In this document: in pieces, positions 1 to 6,504 of the stretch | How positions within the stretch are numbered: position 1 is the first letter of the stretch | How the letters are laid out: every line of letters starts with the position of its first letter | Assembly: GCA_030612225.1 (NCBI GenBank) | Contig: JAUWOH010000176.1 | Coordinates: forward strand, 1 to 6,557 | From: Desulfobacteraceae bacterium | GTDB lineage: Bacteria > Desulfobacterota > Desulfobacteria > Desulfobacterales > JAUWMJ01 | DNA length: 6,557 bases | Reading direction: 5' to 3' | Notes under the pieces: model-generated | Told to the model about the DNA's origin: nothing | Database searches by the model: none | Seen by the model: the letters and a program-made list of their open reading frames with translations, nothing else | Translations under genes and position numbers: made by a program

Positions 1-2330
1 CCGGCCTCGGCAATATGATAGCCTGATATGGAAACGGAATAGAAGTTACGCACGTCGTTATCTATAAAAAAGTCCTGGATATCCCCCATCATCTTAAGGG
101 CAAACTCAATGGAAAAAATACAGGTATTTTGGCCCTGATCCTCCTTTAGAATATCCGCTTGAATCGTACCTCGAACATTGGACAAGACCGTGGCACGGAT
201 TTTTTCATAAGTTTTTTTGGACGGCTTTTTCCCATTTTCCTCGATATACTTGTCTACCTGCTGATCAATGGCGGTATTGAAGAACATGGCCAGCATAATA
301 GGAGCGGGCCCATTGATTGTCATGGAAACCGATGTATTAGGGGCGCACAGATCAAACCCGCCATAGAGCACTTTAACATCATCCAGCGTGCAGATACTGA
401 CCCCTGAGTTGCCTATTTTACCGTAAATATCCGGGCGTCTTTCAGGATCATATCCATAGAGGGTGACCGAATCAAAGGCGGTGGATAACCGTTTGGCCTC
501 ATAATCGGCTGACAACATCTTAAAGCGGAGGTTTGTTTTTGCCGGATCACCCTCGCCTGCAAACATTCGCGTGGGATCTTCTCCTACTCTTTTTAAGGGA
601 AACACGCCGGCTGTGTATGGAAAATATCCCGGTAGATTCTCTCTTCGCATCCACCTGTAGATTTCTCCAGGGTCTTTAAAAGCAGGAAGGGAAACCTTAC
701 GAATCTTTTGATGGGAGAGGGATTCCGAATAGAGGGGAAGCCGGATTTCCCGGCCACGTACTTCATAGACCAGTTCATCTTTGCTGTATTTTTCTTTTAT
801 ATCTTTCCATTGTTCAATCAGGGAAGAGGTCTCTTTATCCAGGTTCGTTTCAGCTTTTTTTACTTCTTTTTTAAGCCGGGCGATAAGCGCCGGGGTATCA
901 TCCTCAAGGGCCTTAGCTGTCTCTTTCAGATGCCAGACCTTTCGGAGCGCATCGGCCTGTTTTTCAGTTAGTTTATGATAAGACCTTACCGTATTTGAGA
1001 TTTCAGCAAGATAGCGGGTGCGTTCCGGGGGAATAATGATGGTTTTTGAACTGGATACTTTTTTCTTAGGATTAGGGAGGCTGGATTTGAACTGGATTTC
1101 GGTTTTTTCGGCGATGGTGTCTAAAACTGCATTATAAAAAGCCGTTACCCCGTCATCGTTGAATTTAGAAGCTATGGTTCCGAACACAGGCATCTCCTCC
1201 GGAGATTTGGTAAAGGCGTTTAGATTGCGCTGTACTTGTTTGCGTACATCACGTACTGCATCCTCACCGCCCCTTTTTTCATATTTATTCACCACTACAA
1301 TATCGGCAAAATCGAGCATGTCGATTTTTTCCAGTTGGGAGGCGGCGCCAAATTCACTTGTCATTACATAAATAGAGATGTCCACCAGATCGATAATGTG
1401 AGAATCCCCCTGTCCGATACCGGCGGTTTCAGCAATTATAAGGTCGTAACCTGCCGCCTTGACAACCTCAATAGCATCGGGAAGGGCATCGGGGATTTCG
1501 ATATGGGATCGTCTGGTGGCAAGACTTCGCATATAAACTCTCGGACTTTCGATGGCATTCATCCGGATTCTGTCGCCAAGCAGTGCCCCGCCTGTCTTGC
1601 GCCGGGAAGGATCACTGCTGATAATCGCCAGATAAAGATCCGGCTGATCATGAAGGATACGCTGGATAAACTCATCGGTTAAAGAAGATTTTCCGGAGCC
1701 GCCGGTACCCGTAATACCGATGACAGGAACTTTTCGATGGGCGATTTTTTTTTCAAGTTCTGCTCGGAGATATTCCAGGTGGCCGTTGCCTTTTGCCTTT
1801 GCATTTTCCACAGATGTGATCAGATTGGCCATCAACAGTTTGTTGTCCGGGTTTAGTTTTTCCAGGTCAAAGTCATCTTCCTTGGCCCTTGGATAATCCA
1901 TCAACTCGACCATATTATTTATGATGCCCTGAAGCCCCAACTTCGCTCCATCTTCCGGGGAATAAATTTTGGTAACGCCATAGTCTTCAAGCTCTTTAAT
2001 CTCTTCCGGAACAATCACTCCACCCCCGCCACCGAACACCTTGATGTGGGAAGCGTTTTTATCTTTAAGAAGATCTACGAGATATTTGAAAAATTCCATG
2101 TGGCCACCCTGGTAACTCGATACTGCCAACCCCTGGACATCTTCTTCAACAGCGGCATCCACTATGTCCTGAACTGATCGGTTATGTCCCAGGTGGATTA
2201 CCTCTGTCCCGGTTGACTGCAAAATCCTTCGAAAAATATTGATGGATGCATCATGACCATCAAAAAGCGAAGTTGCCGTAACCACCCTTACATGATGTTT
2301 GGGTTTGTATACTTCGGTTTCGGGACTCAT
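1..2330 (-). CDS. icmF: Fused isobutyryl-CoA mutase IcmF (C-terminus beyond window edge)
   Basis: This gene encodes the one-chain coenzyme B12 mutase that interconverts isobutyryl-CoA and n-butyryl-CoA in the cytoplasm, fused to its own G-protein chaperone. I translated it by hand: it is open for 776 codons from the ATG at 2330 to the window edge, without a stop. Order of parts: a B12-binding domain (about residues 14-140) with D24-G-H26-D and the cobalt-ligand candidate H26; a MeaB-like GTPase (about 185-410) with Walker A G208-TGGSGKS215, the ETAGIGQ motif at 301-307 and NKYE at 348-351; a helical linker rich in K and E (about 410-530); then the TIM-barrel mutase with PYTAGVFP near 571-578 and SGYH at 769-772. 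F590 and Q734 sit at the two places where methylmalonyl-CoA mutases have Tyr and Arg, so isobutyryl-CoA is the expected substrate. About 300 residues are missing compared with the usual 1,080-1,100. A strong AAGGAGG lies at 2335-2341, five bases before the ATG. It follows the TetR gene by 20 bases, so the two are probably co-transcribed. Confidence 0.95.
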   Translation of the reverse strand, partial: MSPETEVYKPKHHVRVVTATSLFDGHDASINIFRRILQSTGTEVIHLGHNRSVQDIVDAAVEEDVQGLAVSSYQGGHMEFFKYLVDLLKDKNASHIKVFGGGGGVIVPEEIKELEDYGVTKIYSPEDGAKLGLQGIINNMVELMDYPRAKEDDFDLEKLNPDNKLLMANLITSVENAKAKGNGHLEYLRAELEKKIAHRKVPVIGITGTGGSGKSSLTDEFIQRILHDQPDLYLAIISSDPSRRKTGGALLGDRIRMNAIESPRVYMRSLATRRSHIEIPDALPDAIEVVKAAGYDLIIAETAGIGQGDSHIIDLVDISIYVMTSEFGAASQLEKIDMLDFADIVVVNKYEKRGGEDAVRDVRKQVQRNLNAFTKSPEEMPVFGTIASKFNDDGVTAFYNAVLDTIAEKTEIQFKSSLPNPKKKVSSSKTIIIPPERTRYLAEISNTVRSYHKLTEKQADALRKVWHLKETAKALEDDTPALIARLKKEVKKAETNLDKETSSLIEQWKDIKEKYSKDELVYEVRGREIRLPLYSESLSHQKIRKVSLPAFKDPGEIYRWMRRENLPGYFPYTAGVFPLKRVGEDPTRMFAGEGDPAKTNLRFKMLSADYEAKRLSTAFDSVTLYGYDPERRPDIYGKIGNSGVSICTLDDVKVLYGGFDLCAPNTSVSMTINGPAPIMLAMFFNTAIDQQVDKYIEENGKKPSKKTYEKIRATVLSNVRGTIQADILKEDQGQNTCIFSIEFALKMMGDIQDFFIDNDVRNFYSVSISGYHIAEA

Positions 2331-2350
2331 GACTCCTCCTTAACTATAAT

Positions 2351-3013
2351 TTAGGTTAATGCTCCGAGTATAAAATCGGTCTGACGTTCGATATAATCTT
2401 CAATGCTGTAATGGCGGGCAAGAAACCAGCGTCTGAATGTCCACATATGGCCAAGTACGGTAATATTATGCGCTGCCAGCTCAACGGAACGTTCATCCAG
2501 GTGAGGGAAATCTCCGGATGATACAATATTCGCGAGCACTTTAATTATAAGGCCTGTAATTCGAAGTTCATTTTCAAGGACCCTTTTTTTCCACTGGGGC
2601 GGCAAAGACTGGGTCTCCTGGTAAACGAGCAGAATAAAATCGCTCATACGGTGGCATACAAGAAAATATTCACGGATTACTTCCGCCACAAGCTCTTTGC
2701 CACCGGTTACTCTATTTAATGCCTGGGAAACACCCTGTTCGACTTCAGCATGGATTGATTCACAAACCAGGTATAAGATGTCCTCTTTGGAAGCAACATA
2801 TTCATACAACGAGCCTATTGAAAATCCGGTGGCTTTGGCAATCTGGCGGGTTGTAGTTTTGTGAAAACCTTTTTCTATGAAAAGTTTTGCCGCGGCATCG
2901 ACTATTTGTTGCCGTCTCCGTTCAACAAGATCAGGGTTTTTGATTTGGGTAGCGACATCTTTTGTTCCGGCAGATTGCTGAATCATAAGCTTATCAACTA
3001 ATTCCTTTATCAC
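2351..3013 (-). CDS. TetR/AcrR-family transcriptional repressor
   Basis: This is a 220-residue helix-turn-helix regulator of the TetR family. The N-terminal DNA-binding domain runs from about residue 32 to 80, with the family signature TTTRQIAKATGFSIGSLYEYV (53-73) followed by the typical SKEDIL. The rest is an all-helical ligand-binding and dimerisation domain that I cannot match to a named ligand class. Its stop lies 20 bases before the icmF start, so it probably controls icmF and itself, most likely releasing DNA when it binds an acyl-CoA; the ligand is inference. The start is uncertain: the first in-frame start is GTG at 3013, but no good ribosome binding site precedes it. ATG at 2986 (residue 10) is an alternative, with AAGGA about 15 bases upstream, which is rather far. 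The HTH is intact with either start. A palindrome at 3085-3100 over the predicted promoter suggests autorepression. Confidence 0.92.
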   Translation of the reverse strand: MIKELVDKLMIQQSAGTKDVATQIKNPDLVERRRQQIVDAAAKLFIEKGFHKTTTRQIAKATGFSIGSLYEYVASKEDILYLVCESIHAEVEQGVSQALNRVTGGKELVAEVIREYFLVCHRMSDFILLVYQETQSLPPQWKKRVLENELRITGLIIKVLANIVSSGDFPHLDERSVELAAHNITVLGHMWTFRRWFLARHYSIEDYIERQTDFILGALT

Positions 3014-3046
3014 TGAGCGAGTAAAGTTTCTGCCCGCCTATATTTG

Positions 3047-3058
3047 TGCCATATGGCA
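3047..3058. repeat. Second perfect palindrome in the tetR leader
   Basis: TGCCATATGGCA is a perfect 12-base palindrome in the untranslated leader, 34 bases upstream of the GTG start of the TetR gene. It does not share its sequence with the palindrome at 3085-3100. It may be a second regulator site or chance; no stable RNA hairpin with a normal loop is obvious. Confidence 0.35.
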
Positions 3059-3084
3059 ATGAGTTTTAATTTTTCAGATTTTAC

Positions 3085-3100
3085 GACCGAGCGCTCGTTC
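3085..3100. promoter_or_regulatory. Putative TetR operator palindrome
   Basis: GACCGAGCGCTCGTTC is a 16-base palindrome with a single mismatched pair; its central ten bases CGAGCGCTCG are perfect. It lies just downstream of the predicted -10 box, over the likely start point of the tetR-icmF transcript, where a TetR-family dimer would block transcription. Size, symmetry and position fit the family, but binding is inference. Confidence 0.55.
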
Positions 3101-3103
3101 AGA

Positions 3104-3133
3104 TATTTACCATGTCTATGATTTTCTTGTCAA
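3104..3133 (-). promoter_or_regulatory. Predicted sigma-70 promoter of the tetR-icmF operon
   Basis: On the minus strand a perfect TTGACA (-35, plus-strand 3128-3133) is followed after 18 bases by TAAATA (-10, 3104-3109). The -10 box is weak but is preceded by TGG, an extended -10 pattern. Transcription would start near 3097 and leave a leader of about 85 bases before the GTG at 3013. The call rests on sequence pattern only. Confidence 0.5.
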
Positions 3134-3208
3134 GTTTTTCTATGGCTTTTCTCAAGGAAAACGCATTTGGAAAAATACAATCGGAATAAATCAGTTTAAA
3201 ACGAGGGG

Positions 3209-4675
3209 CTATCCTTTAAGGGCCTTTTTAGCAATTCGTGCTTCAAGAGAGTCAGGATATTTTGAGCCGATTATCTGAAGAACTTTTCTCCAGTTATCAT
3301 GCATTCCTTTTTGACGATAACCGTTTGCAAGTTTCAAAAGTGTCATAGAAATACCCGGCAAGATAGATTTTTTTTTCAAAAGAATCGCGAGTATTCTTTT
3401 TGCATTTTCAAAGTGTTCGGTTTCTATGCAAATTGTACTTATGCGTAGATAAAGCTGAGGAGAAAGCCTTGGACGGTTTGAAAGACTAATGTATTCTTTG
3501 TAGATATTGTATGCTGTTTTGGGTGACTCGTTGCTTTGAATAAGAAGGGTAAGAAGCTTTTTTGTTGTTTCATGGAACCTGACGCTCTCAGGAGTATGTT
3601 TTTCGATATTATAAAGATGATTCAGAGCAATTAAGTTACCCGGTTCTTTTTCTATAACTTCATTCAGCAACTTGCGACCCTGTTCCATGTCAAGCTTACT
3701 TATACTTTGAAGCGCTTTCTCTATCAGGGGAGTAATTTCATCTTTGGGGTCTTCCTTAAAAATATTTTCATCAAGGATTACGGGAAATTTCAGACTGATA
3801 AATCCCAGAATAGCTCCTCCCGCAAGTCCGCCGATATGTGCCACGTATGCTACCTGACTGATTTCAGTGAAAAAGAGCTGATAAAGTTCGTTTCCTATCC
3901 AGATGGGTAAAAGAATTATCGCAGGTACTTTTACATAGTTGAAATAAAATCCCAGCGAATAGAAGATATTAACCCTCTTTTTGCCGAATAGTACTGTAAA
4001 AGTCCCCATGAGGCCGGCTATAGCGCCGGATGCGCCAACAAGAGGAACGGTACTTTGCATATAAATCAGCCAGAACAGTCCTACCGAAAGAAGGCCCCCC
4101 ATAAGATAAATGCCGGTATATAAAATCCTTCCGCATCCCAGTTCAAGGACACAACCTACAATCCACAAAAATATCATGTTGCCGAGAAGATGACCAAAGC
4201 TTCCATGAAGAAACATGTAAGTAAAAGAGGTGGTTAATGATTTATAAGCAGGCCTGAAACCGTAGCTGATAAATACAACCCTGGAAAGCTTTTCTTCATA
4301 TATGTTTCTCAGTCTCTTCCATTTTGGATACACAGGATCTTCATGGGTTATGATCTCATAGTTGCGGAGTCTTTTTAAAAAACCAAAATCTTTGTCCATT
4401 TCAATATGATAACGGACAAGTGTCTTTTTATCCAGTTCCTTGTGTTCATGCAGATCGGGTATATCCTTAAATTTTTGTTTAGCGTATTCAATGTACCTTG
4501 GAATTTCAATTTCAGCCAATTCCGACTCAAAATAGTACTTATTGGCCTCATAAAACATTTCTTTTTCCCCGGATTGAAAGAAAAAGAAAACTATGCAATT
4601 TATTAAGATAATAGCAATAGTTACAGCTGGAGGATTTCGCCAGCTTATTTTTCCTGTCAAAGGTATTATTAACAT
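3209..4675 (-). CDS. Rhomboid-family intramembrane serine protease with TPR-like tail
   Basis: This 488-residue inner-membrane protein is a rhomboid protease, which cuts substrates within or next to their membrane segments. Catalytic features are complete: H157-GSFG-H162-LLG-N166 (oxyanion-side His and Asn), G214-A-S216-G with nucleophile S216, and A279-H280-IGG with the catalytic His. Membrane segments are roughly 17-34, 160-178, 184-207, 214-231, 248-268 and 274-292. Between the first two lies a charged soluble stretch of about 110 residues (35-145), much longer than the loop in GlpG-type enzymes. Residues 310-488 form a helical soluble domain; 316-356 reads like a TPR unit (QGRKLLNEVIEKEPGN), and further helical pairs follow. 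The ATG at 4675 has a weak AAGAGA upstream. Neighbouring genes give no hint of a substrate. Rhomboids of this layout seem typical of Desulfobacterota, but I know of no assigned function. It stands alone, with gaps of about 190 bases on both sides. Confidence 0.93.
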   Translation of the reverse strand: MLIIPLTGKISWRNPPAVTIAIILINCIVFFFFQSGEKEMFYEANKYYFESELAEIEIPRYIEYAKQKFKDIPDLHEHKELDKKTLVRYHIEMDKDFGFLKRLRNYEIITHEDPVYPKWKRLRNIYEEKLSRVVFISYGFRPAYKSLTTSFTYMFLHGSFGHLLGNMIFLWIVGCVLELGCGRILYTGIYLMGGLLSVGLFWLIYMQSTVPLVGASGAIAGLMGTFTVLFGKKRVNIFYSLGFYFNYVKVPAIILLPIWIGNELYQLFFTEISQVAYVAHIGGLAGGAILGFISLKFPVILDENIFKEDPKDEITPLIEKALQSISKLDMEQGRKLLNEVIEKEPGNLIALNHLYNIEKHTPESVRFHETTKKLLTLLIQSNESPKTAYNIYKEYISLSNRPRLSPQLYLRISTICIETEHFENAKRILAILLKKKSILPGISMTLLKLANGYRQKGMHDNWRKVLQIIGSKYPDSLEARIAKKALKG

Positions 4676-4867
4676 GAAAGTCTCTTTTCAACCTTTCATA
4701 ACATTTAAAGGCTAAGACTGGTTGCGATTATTGCTTTTTGGCCCTGGTATCTTTTAAGTATTTTTTTAAAGGTCTCGCAACTGATCAGCATTTTAATTGT
4801 CAGGTTAGAATAAAAATGAAAAAAAGAAGGATTTGATTGAACAACTTGAATTAAATTGATATAATAA
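4676..4867. other. Intergenic region between sixA and the rhomboid gene
   Basis: These 192 AT-rich bases hold no open frame of note. On the minus strand, after the sixA stop, there is a T-rich stretch (about 4812-4827), but no stable stem precedes it, so it is not a clear terminator. An 8-base palindrome CTGATCAG lies at about 4781-4788. No convincing promoter for the rhomboid gene was found; the best candidates match only three or four bases per box. Confidence 0.5.
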
Positions 4868-5329
4868 CTACCTGATATTCGGCATAAGGGTCCATTTGAT
4901 CACCCATGAAAGAGCGTCGGAATCTTTGTCCAGACACACAATGCCACTGTTTTGAAACTTGAAAACAGTTTTTTCGACAGAACCTGTTATCAGGTAGGCT
5001 GTCAGTCTTTCCATAAATGGAAGATGGCCTATAAGCATGATGTTATCTTTGCTCTCTATGCCGTCGGCAATAACTGTTACATCGTCTAATGGTTTTAGCG
5101 TGCTTTTTTCATGAATACCGCCAGAAGGTTTAAGGACTGAAGCGAAAATTTCAGCGGTCTGGCGAGCTCTTGTTTTTGTGCTGTAATTTATTTGCGAAAC
5201 ATTAATAGAGTATTCTTTTGCAACAGTTGCGATCCGCTCAACTTCAGTGATTCCTTCTTTTGACAGACCTTGATCAGGATCTAAATCCTTCGACAAGCTC
5301 TTTCCGTGTTGTACGAGAAAAAGTGCCAT
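4868..5329 (-). CDS. sixA: SixA-type phosphohistidine phosphatase
   Basis: This 153-residue cytoplasmic protein belongs to the histidine phosphatase (phosphoglycerate mutase-like) superfamily and has the short, minimal length of the SixA branch, which removes phosphate from phosphohistidine in signalling or phosphotransfer proteins. The N-terminal catalytic motif is LVQHGKS with nucleophile H8; the family-typical Arg of RHG is Gln here. R54 lies in TKTRARQTAE, LKPLDD at 78-83 supplies the usual acidic region, and the second catalytic His is H102 in IGHLPF. The ATG at 5329 has a strong AAGGAGG at 5339-5345, nine bases away. It is divergent from the DHH phosphoesterase gene, with overlapping predicted promoters. 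The true substrate is not evident; histidine phosphatases of this size can also act on small phosphoesters. Confidence 0.88.
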   Translation of the reverse strand: MALFLVQHGKSLSKDLDPDQGLSKEGITEVERIATVAKEYSINVSQINYSTKTRARQTAEIFASVLKPSGGIHEKSTLKPLDDVTVIADGIESKDNIMLIGHLPFMERLTAYLITGSVEKTVFKFQNSGIVCLDKDSDALSWVIKWTLMPNIR

Positions 5330-5343
5330 TATCTTTATCCTCC

Positions 5344-5372
5344 TTGAAAATTGTATGTGTTCAGTGTATAAA
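5344..5372 (+). promoter_or_regulatory. Predicted sigma-70 promoter of the DHH gene
   Basis: TTGAAA (5344-5349) and TATAAA (5367-5372) are 17 bases apart, each matching five of six consensus positions, which is the best promoter match in the window. Transcription would start near 5379, giving a leader of about 84 bases. The -35 box overlaps the ribosome binding site of sixA on the other strand. Confidence 0.6.
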
Positions 5373-5373
5373 T

Positions 5374-5402
5374 AGGATAAGATAATAATATGAAAACATC
5401 AA
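5374..5402 (-). promoter_or_regulatory. Predicted promoter of sixA
   Basis: On the minus strand TTGATG (plus-strand 5397-5402) and TATCCT (5374-5379) are separated by 17 bases, each matching four of six consensus positions. The leader would be about 37 bases. The elements are moderate, and they overlap the stronger predicted promoter on the other strand. Confidence 0.4.
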
Positions 5403-5409
5403 TATTTAT

Positions 5410-5426
5410 CGTGCCTGTTCGGCACG
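5410..5426 (+). other. Short hairpin in the DHH gene leader
   Basis: CGTGCC and GGCACG form a perfect six-base stem around the loop TGTTC, 36 bases before the ATG of the DHH gene. No T-run follows, so it is not a terminator. It could stabilise the leader or be a protein-binding dyad. Confidence 0.45.
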
Positions 5427-5462
5427 GGTAATCTCTTAAAACCTGATCCGGAGTAGATACAT

Positions 5463-6353
5463 ATGAGAATTATAACCCGACCTGATTTTGACGGTGTTGT
5501 CTGTGCGGCGCTTCTTTATGAAACAGAAGATATCACTGAACCTGTGAAGTGGGTTGAACCCAGTGATATGCAGAAAGGCATGATTGAAATTAGACAGGGT
5601 GATATTATTGCAAACCTGCCTTATAACGAAAAATGCTCATTATGGTTCGACCATCATTTTACCAATACAATCAGTAAATCATTTAATGGGGCATTTAAGA
5701 TAGCTCCGTCAGCAGCAGGCATAATCTTTGAATATTGCAGAGATAAATTAAAACAAGATTATAGCGAACTTATTAAAGAGACTGATAAAATCGATTCGGC
5801 GGACTTATCTATGGATGAGGTCCAGCATCCTGAAAATTACCCTTACATACTTTTGTCAATGACGATTTCTGGACGAAATGAGGCTGATGAAGCATACTGG
5901 AACAGAGTTGTTGATTTGATAAGAAGGTTTAAAATCGGCGTTGTTATTAACGATCAAGAAGTCAAGGAGCGTTGCAGGACGGTTAAAAGTAATAATAAGA
6001 AATATAAAGAACTTTTAAAAAAATATACGCAGATAAAAAATCACGTGGCCATTACTGATTTTCGCTCCTTAAATGAAACACCAGACGGAAATCGCTTCCT
6101 TGCTTATTCTCTATTCCCCGAATCGGTTGTGAATATTAAAATACGCTATGATGATAAAGAAAGGCAGATGGTTGCGCTAAGTATAGGGCACAGCATTTTT
6201 AATAAAAGCTGCAATGTAAATGTCGGTCTTTTGCTTTCAAGGTTTGAAGGTGGTGGGCATCAAAGCGCTGCTGCATGCCGTTTTCATGTCAGCAAGGCTG
6301 ATAATTATATTCCTGAAATTATAGATGTATTATTAAAAAATGAGCCGAATTAA
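5463..6353 (+). CDS. DHH/DHHA1-family phosphoesterase (exopolyphosphatase-like)
   Basis: This 296-residue cytoplasmic protein has the two-part architecture of DHH phosphoesterases, metal-dependent enzymes that hydrolyse phosphoester or phosphoanhydride bonds in nucleotides, short RNA or polyphosphate. The N-terminal DHH domain (about 1-130) has motif I as RPDFDG (D8, D10), the signature W61-F-D63-H64-H65, and a later acidic motif around D108-D114 (DKIDSAD). The C-terminal DHHA1 domain (about 150-290) ends in the substrate-binding loop EGGGHQSAA with G263-G264-G265-H266. Motif I lacks the leading His found in NrnA-type and family II pyrophosphatase members. Proteins of this type are often annotated as exopolyphosphatase, but oligonucleotide or cyclic dinucleotide turnover is equally possible. 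The ATG at 5463 has GGAG at 5450-5453, nine bases away. The gene is transcribed away from sixA, which could hint at a shared phosphate-related role. Confidence 0.88.
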   Translation: MRIITRPDFDGVVCAALLYETEDITEPVKWVEPSDMQKGMIEIRQGDIIANLPYNEKCSLWFDHHFTNTISKSFNGAFKIAPSAAGIIFEYCRDKLKQDYSELIKETDKIDSADLSMDEVQHPENYPYILLSMTISGRNEADEAYWNRVVDLIRRFKIGVVINDQEVKERCRTVKSNNKKYKELLKKYTQIKNHVAITDFRSLNETPDGNRFLAYSLFPESVVNIKIRYDDKERQMVALSIGHSIFNKSCNVNVGLLLSRFEGGGHQSAAACRFHVSKADNYIPEIIDVLLKNEPN

Positions 6354-6374
6354 GATTGATGGATTCGTAGAGAA

Positions 6375-6423
6375 TCGACACCCGAAGCACGTGCATTGGT
6401 TTACCCCTCGAGGGGACTGTCGA
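6375..6423. repeat. Inverted repeat enclosing two perfect palindromes
   Basis: TCGACA (6375-6380) and TGTCGA (6418-6423) are exact inverted repeats. Between them lie the perfect palindromes GCACGTGC (6387-6394) and CCCCTCGAGGGG (6404-6415). The second can form a four-pair G-C stem with a TCGA loop. Folded, the block would be a closed stem with one strong and one weak internal arm. It does not match a tRNA or a known riboswitch that I recognise. Confidence 0.55.
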
Positions 6424-6433
6424 ATACACCATG

Positions 6434-6480
6434 TTTAGAGTGACTAAAGTGTCTAAAGTGAACTAAAGTGACTAAAGTTA
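6434..6480 (+). repeat. Five tandem 9-10 base repeats (CTAAAGTGN)
   Basis: The units are TTTAGAGTGA, CTAAAGTGT, CTAAAGTGAA, CTAAAGTGA and CTAAAGTTA. The first is degenerate and two are ten bases long; the core is CTAAAGT. No known iteron-bound replication gene is near. In one frame the 9-base unit would encode Lys-Val-Thr/Ser, but a one-base-longer unit breaks that frame. Confidence 0.8.
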
Positions 6481-6504
6481 AGGAATTCTGTCTATTTTAT
6501 TTTT

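Noticed and set aside
593..778. Minus-strand open frame of 61 codons
   Set aside because: It overlaps icmF in another frame on the same strand, inside the linker and the start of the mutase domain.
159..1682. Plus-strand open frames of 65-148 codons at 159-407, 708-971, 781-978, 1159-1371 and 1236-1682
   Set aside because: They all lie opposite the continuous icmF coding frame on the minus strand, which has intact family motifs. They show no recognisable motif of their own.
3140..3180. Hairpin TTTTC/GAAAA upstream of tetR as a terminator of the rhomboid gene
   Set aside because: The stem is five pairs, almost all A-T, no T-run follows, and it adjoins the predicted -35 box.
3707..3910. Plus-strand open frame of 67 codons
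   Set aside because: It lies opposite the rhomboid gene, over its catalytic His region, and shows no motif.
4406..4606. Plus-strand open frame of 66 codons
   Set aside because: It lies opposite the N-terminal part of the rhomboid gene and is a shadow of that coding frame.
4805..4870. Intrinsic terminator after sixA
   Set aside because: There is a T-rich stretch on the minus strand, but the preceding bases give only a direct repeat (TTGAA twice) and no stem.
6375..6423. tRNA or cloverleaf RNA
   Set aside because: The block is too short, and neither an anticodon arm nor a T-arm signature (GTTCRA) could be placed.
6340..6438. 32-codon frame starting with ATG overlapping the end of the DHH gene
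   Set aside because: It reads through the nested palindromes, has only an A-run and no ribosome binding site before it, and no family resemblance. The palindromes alone explain the sequence.
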